Source of the DNA: CAYONP01 sp964405335
GTDB taxonomy: Bacteria > Armatimonadota > UBA10988
Length of the DNA: 15,550 bases
Direction of reading: 5' to 3'
NCBI GenBank assembly: GCA_964405335.1
Contig: CAYONP010000119.1
Location: forward strand, 1 to 15,550
Part shown: piece after piece, positions 13,183 through 15,550 of the stretch
Layout: each line of letters begins with the position of its first letter
Numbering within the stretch: the stretch's first letter is position 1
Notes under the pieces: generated by a model
Databases searched by the model: none
What the model saw: the letters and a program-made list of their open reading frames with translations, nothing else
Told to the model about the DNA's origin: nothing
Made by a program: the position numbers and the translations under genes

Positions 13183-15381
13183 CTAAGCGCTCGACCAGAC
13201 CGACGCCAGCCGCTCGTCTTCCAGCGTCTGGTGCTCCAGCAGCGCGCTGGTCAGGCGGTCGAGCAGCGGGCGTTGCGCCTCGAGCAGCGAGCGCGCCCGC
13301 GCCTCGGCCTGGCTGATGATGCTGGTCACGTCGGCGTCGAGCTGCGCCGCGGTGGCCTCGCCGACCGGGCGGCGCTGGCCGCCTTGGGCGGTCGGCATCC
13401 AGAACGCCTGGTTGCCGGTCTTCTCGCCCATGCCCAGCTCTTCGACCATGGCCCGGGCGATCTGGCTGACCTGGACCAGGTCCATCTGCGCGCCGGACGA
13501 AATGCGGCCGAGCGCAATCTGCTCGGCCAGCCGCCCGCCGAGCGCCATGGCAATCTGGTCGCACAGCTCCTCGCGCGAGTAGAGGTGCTTGTTCTCGCGC
13601 GCCTGCTGCAACGTGATGCCCAGCGACGGGGTGTTCATCTCGCCCGGCACGATGCTCACCTTGCGCACATCGGGCGTGTGCTCGAGCAACTGGCTGCAGA
13701 CCGCATGGCCCGCCTCGTGGACCGCGGCGGTGCGCAGCTCGCCTTCGCTGACCGTCACGGTCACCGTCCCGCGGCGGGTCAGGGCCTGGTCGACCTCGCG
13801 TTTGCCGACGGTGAACGGCCCGTCGCGCAGTTCGCGCCGCTTGAGCGCGCGGCAGGCGGCGTGGAGGTGGTCGCCGGTGTAGCGCAGTCCCGCCTCGTAG
13901 TCGGCGAAGTCGCCCGTCTGGGCGACCAGGTAGTCGATCACCTCGTCGCTCATGTCGAGCGCGAACTTGTCGCGATAGATGCGGCTGATCGCCCGGCGGT
14001 CGTCCTCGTCGGGGTAGGGCAGCTCAATCTGCATCTCGAACCGCCCGGGCCGCAGCAGCGCCGGGTCGAGGCTGGCGACGAAGTTGGTCGTGCCGACGAC
14101 GAAGACCAGTTCGTCGCCGCGGAAACCGTCCATCTCGGTCAGCAGTTGGTTGACCATCGAGTGCTCGACGCCGCTGCCGTAGTACATGCCGCGCCGGCTG
14201 GCGATGCTGTCCAGCTCGTCGAAGACGATGATGCTCGGCGCCGTCCGCCGCGCCTGGGCGAAGACGCGCCGCAGGTTGGCCTCGCTCGCGCCGACCCACT
14301 GCTCCTTCAGCTCGGGCCCGCTGACGATCAGAATGCTCGCATCGAGCGCGGTCGCCATCGCCTTGGCGAAGAAGGTCTTGCCGGTGCCCGGCGGGCCGTG
14401 GAAGATCAGCCCCTTGGGAATCACCTCCTCGATCCGCCGGACCGACTCCTCATCGGTCAGCGCGTCGCGCCGTCGGAGCAGCGACAGGATGTCGTCCTCG
14501 AGCAGCGACTTGACCGCCTGGTAGCCGCCGATATCGTGGTGCAGATCGACGTTCGGCACCTCGAAGCTCGAGACCAGGGTCATCTCGCGCAGCGAGCGGT
14601 AGAGCCGGTCGACCGTCTCGGGCCGCGCCGGGTCGTAGTCGGGCGCGGAGTCGAACTGGCGCATCAGGCGCCGGAAGCGGACCGCGTTGAGGCCGCTGAC
14701 GTACTTGAAGAAGCGGTACGGGTTGAACTCGCCGTCGCTGAACTTGCGCGCCTCGCGGCGGAGCAGCAGCCGACCGATCACCTCGCGCCGCAGGCCGAGG
14801 ATGCTGTACTTGACGGTGAACACGTCCTCGACCGGCTTGGGCACCTCGAAGCTCGGGTCCTGAAAGCCGAGCAGCGTGACATTCGGGTTCTCGTGGATCC
14901 AGGCCAGCGTCTCCTTGGCCAGATCGGTCAGCCCCGATTTGGTCGTGGTGGTCAGCAGGTCGAGGTGGGGCAGCACGAGCACCACGTCCTGCCGGCCGAT
15001 GCTCTCCTCGAGCGCGGCGCGGAGGTTGTCGAGAAAGGTGCGCAGGTAACCGTCACGGCCGGCGCTCTCACCCGGTTCGTCCTCGTCCTCGCCCGACGGC
15101 GCCGGGCGGCGTTGGTCGGGCGGCGCGGCGCGGCCGCGGGCCCTTCGGCGCGGCTGGCCGCTGACCAGGAGGCACTGCAACGGCTCGCCGGCGGAGGCCT
15201 TGAGCCGCTCGCGCAGGGCGACATAGAGCGGCTGGGTGAGCGGCTTGTCGGCCTCGACTAGGACGCTGAGGCGGTTGCGCAGGCGTTCGGCAATCCAGTC
15301 GAGGTCGTCGCGATAGGCCGCCTCGACCGCCTGTCCGGTGGTCAGCTCGTCGGGCAGTTCGTCGAGCCGGATGAGTGCCAC
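13183..15381 (-). CDS. Soluble AAA+ M41-type zinc metalloprotease with unusual N-terminal region
   Basis: A 732-residue ATP-dependent protease related to FtsH. Counting from the GTG at 15381: residues about 1-270 hold a helical/beta region with a disordered, charged linker (about 77-108) and D-V-V-L-V-L-P-H-L-D followed by V-T-L-L-G-F, which looks like a degenerate AAA core without a Walker A. The AAA+ ATPase has Walker A G-P-P-G-T-G-K-T (329-336), Walker B I-I-V-F-D-E (384-389), T-T-N (431-433) and arginine fingers R-P-G-R (444-447). The peptidase has H-E-A-G-H (555-559) and the third zinc ligand Asp634 in G-A-Q-M-D. The pore segment reads W-V-G-A-S-E (362-367), closer to Cdc48/p97 than to FtsH. 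No membrane helix is visible, unlike canonical FtsH. GGAGAAGG lies 6 bases before the GTG. In-frame ATG (15420) and TTG (15492) starts lack such a site. Substrates are unknown. Confidence 0.9.
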   Translation of the reverse strand: MALIRLDELPDELTTGQAVEAAYRDDLDWIAERLRNRLSVLVEADKPLTQPLYVALRERLKASAGEPLQCLLVSGQPRRRARGRAAPPDQRRPAPSGEDEDEPGESAGRDGYLRTFLDNLRAALEESIGRQDVVLVLPHLDLLTTTTKSGLTDLAKETLAWIHENPNVTLLGFQDPSFEVPKPVEDVFTVKYSILGLRREVIGRLLLRREARKFSDGEFNPYRFFKYVSGLNAVRFRRLMRQFDSAPDYDPARPETVDRLYRSLREMTLVSSFEVPNVDLHHDIGGYQAVKSLLEDDILSLLRRRDALTDEESVRRIEEVIPKGLIFHGPPGTGKTFFAKAMATALDASILIVSGPELKEQWVGASEANLRRVFAQARRTAPSIIVFDELDSIASRRGMYYGSGVEHSMVNQLLTEMDGFRGDELVFVVGTTNFVASLDPALLRPGRFEMQIELPYPDEDDRRAISRIYRDKFALDMSDEVIDYLVAQTGDFADYEAGLRYTGDHLHAACRALKRRELRDGPFTVGKREVDQALTRRGTVTVTVSEGELRTAAVHEAGHAVCSQLLEHTPDVRKVSIVPGEMNTPSLGITLQQARENKHLYSREELCDQIAMALGGRLAEQIALGRISSGAQMDLVQVSQIARAMVEELGMGEKTGNQAFWMPTAQGGQRRPVGEATAAQLDADVTSIISQAEARARSLLEAQRPLLDRLTSALLEHQTLEDERLASVWSSA

Positions 15382-15428
15382 CGCCGACCTTCTCCGTTCC
15401 CCGGCCAGTTGGCGGAGCATCGCGATGC

Positions 15429-15457
15429 AGGATACCCGGTTGGCAGGCTCGGTACAA
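15429..15457 (-). promoter_or_regulatory. Possible sigma-70-type promoter for the M41 protease gene
   Basis: On the minus strand TTGTAC (15457-15452) and TATCCT (15434-15429) are separated by 17 bases, the ideal spacing. The -10 box matches four of six consensus positions and the -35 about three. A transcript starting near 15422 would leave about a 40-base leader with the GGAGAAGG ribosome site before the GTG at 15381. It would exclude the TTG at 15492 and make the ATG at 15420 almost leaderless. This is a tentative call from sequence alone. Confidence 0.3.
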
Positions 15458-15495
15458 GGCGCAGCGGGGCAGAACCGACTCGCTCCAACCAACCG

Positions 15496-15517
15496 AACCC
15501 GCCCGCGGGGCGGGTTT
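15496..15517. terminator. Terminator-like hairpin, probably of a gene beyond the right edge
   Basis: AACCCGCCC (15496-15504), loop GCG, and GGGCGGGTT (15508-15516) form a 9-bp perfect stem with short A/T tracts on both sides, so it can act in both directions. It lies upstream of the minus-strand protease promoter candidate. The likeliest role is therefore to end a minus-strand gene entering from the right, insulating the protease gene. The T-run is short, so efficiency is uncertain. The last 33 bases of the window show no recognisable feature. Confidence 0.6.
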
Positions 15518-15550
15518 CGTGCGCCGCAAGGCCGGATTTCAGCCCGGGTC

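Noticed and set aside
11177..13564. Minus-strand open frame (795 codons) opposite fliD and overlapping the protease gene
   Set aside because: Arg-rich, no recognisable motif, and antisense to a clear FliD. It also reads through the hairpin array and into the protease gene in another frame.
13231..15261. Plus-strand open frame (676 codons) opposite the M41 protease
   Set aside because: Antisense shadow of a gene with intact Walker and H-E-A-G-H motifs.
15382..15492. N-terminal extension of the M41 protease from a TTG at 15492 or the ATG at 15420
   Set aside because: Neither has a ribosome site. The GTG at 15381 has GGAGAAGG at good spacing, and a candidate promoter lies between the TTG and the GTG. 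A near-leaderless ATG start is not fully excluded.

Overview
The window is a gene-dense, very GC-rich bacterial chromosome segment with strong G/C third-position codon bias throughout. I saw no rRNA, tRNA, CRISPR array, insertion sequence or phage gene. The gene content suggests a flagellated Gram-negative-type bacterium of the Planctomycetes/PVC sphere or a neighbouring phylum: a Tat-exported formylglycine sulfatase, an FHA Ser/Thr kinase with a zinc-ribbon tail, repeated carboxypeptidase-regulatory-like domains, a GT2-TPR glycosyltransferase and FliD. This placement is an inference. Base composition looks uniform, with no sign of recent transfer.

Layout. (1) Positions 1-2543, minus strand: a Tat sulfatase is coupled by a 4-bp overlap to a cytoplasmic GDPD-family phosphodiesterase. 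A lipoprotein follows and runs off the left edge. (2) Positions 2618-5500, plus strand: three tandem paralogues, each an N-terminal membrane anchor plus three beta-sandwich domains, joined by an overlapping stop/start and a 4-bp gap. (3) Positions 8451-5517, minus strand: a two-gene operon of an FHA-Ser/Thr kinase with four C-terminal zinc ribbons and a membrane protein with two zf-TFIIB motifs, a zinc ribbon, two membrane helices and a possible PH-like domain. (4) Positions 8671-13021, plus strand: a GT2-TPR glycosyltransferase, an excisionase-type HTH protein with a possible pseudo-receiver domain, and fliD, tightly packed. (5) Positions 13031-13164: four tandem 29-bp hairpin units plus a fifth inverted, covarying copy, between convergent genes. 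(6) Positions 15381-13183, minus strand: a soluble AAA+/M41 metalloprotease with a Cdc48-like ATPase and an unusual N-terminal region. A terminator-like hairpin sits near the right edge.

How the genes may work together. The glycosyltransferase-regulator-fliD unit suggests modification and control of the flagellar filament or cap. The kinase and its partner look like a signalling pair at the membrane. The triplicated proteins look like envelope or periplasmic scaffolds. The points most worth a second look are the M41 protease architecture, the covarying hairpin array, the HTH/pseudo-receiver protein beside fliD, the triplicated beta-sandwich cassette and the zinc-ribbon kinase operon.
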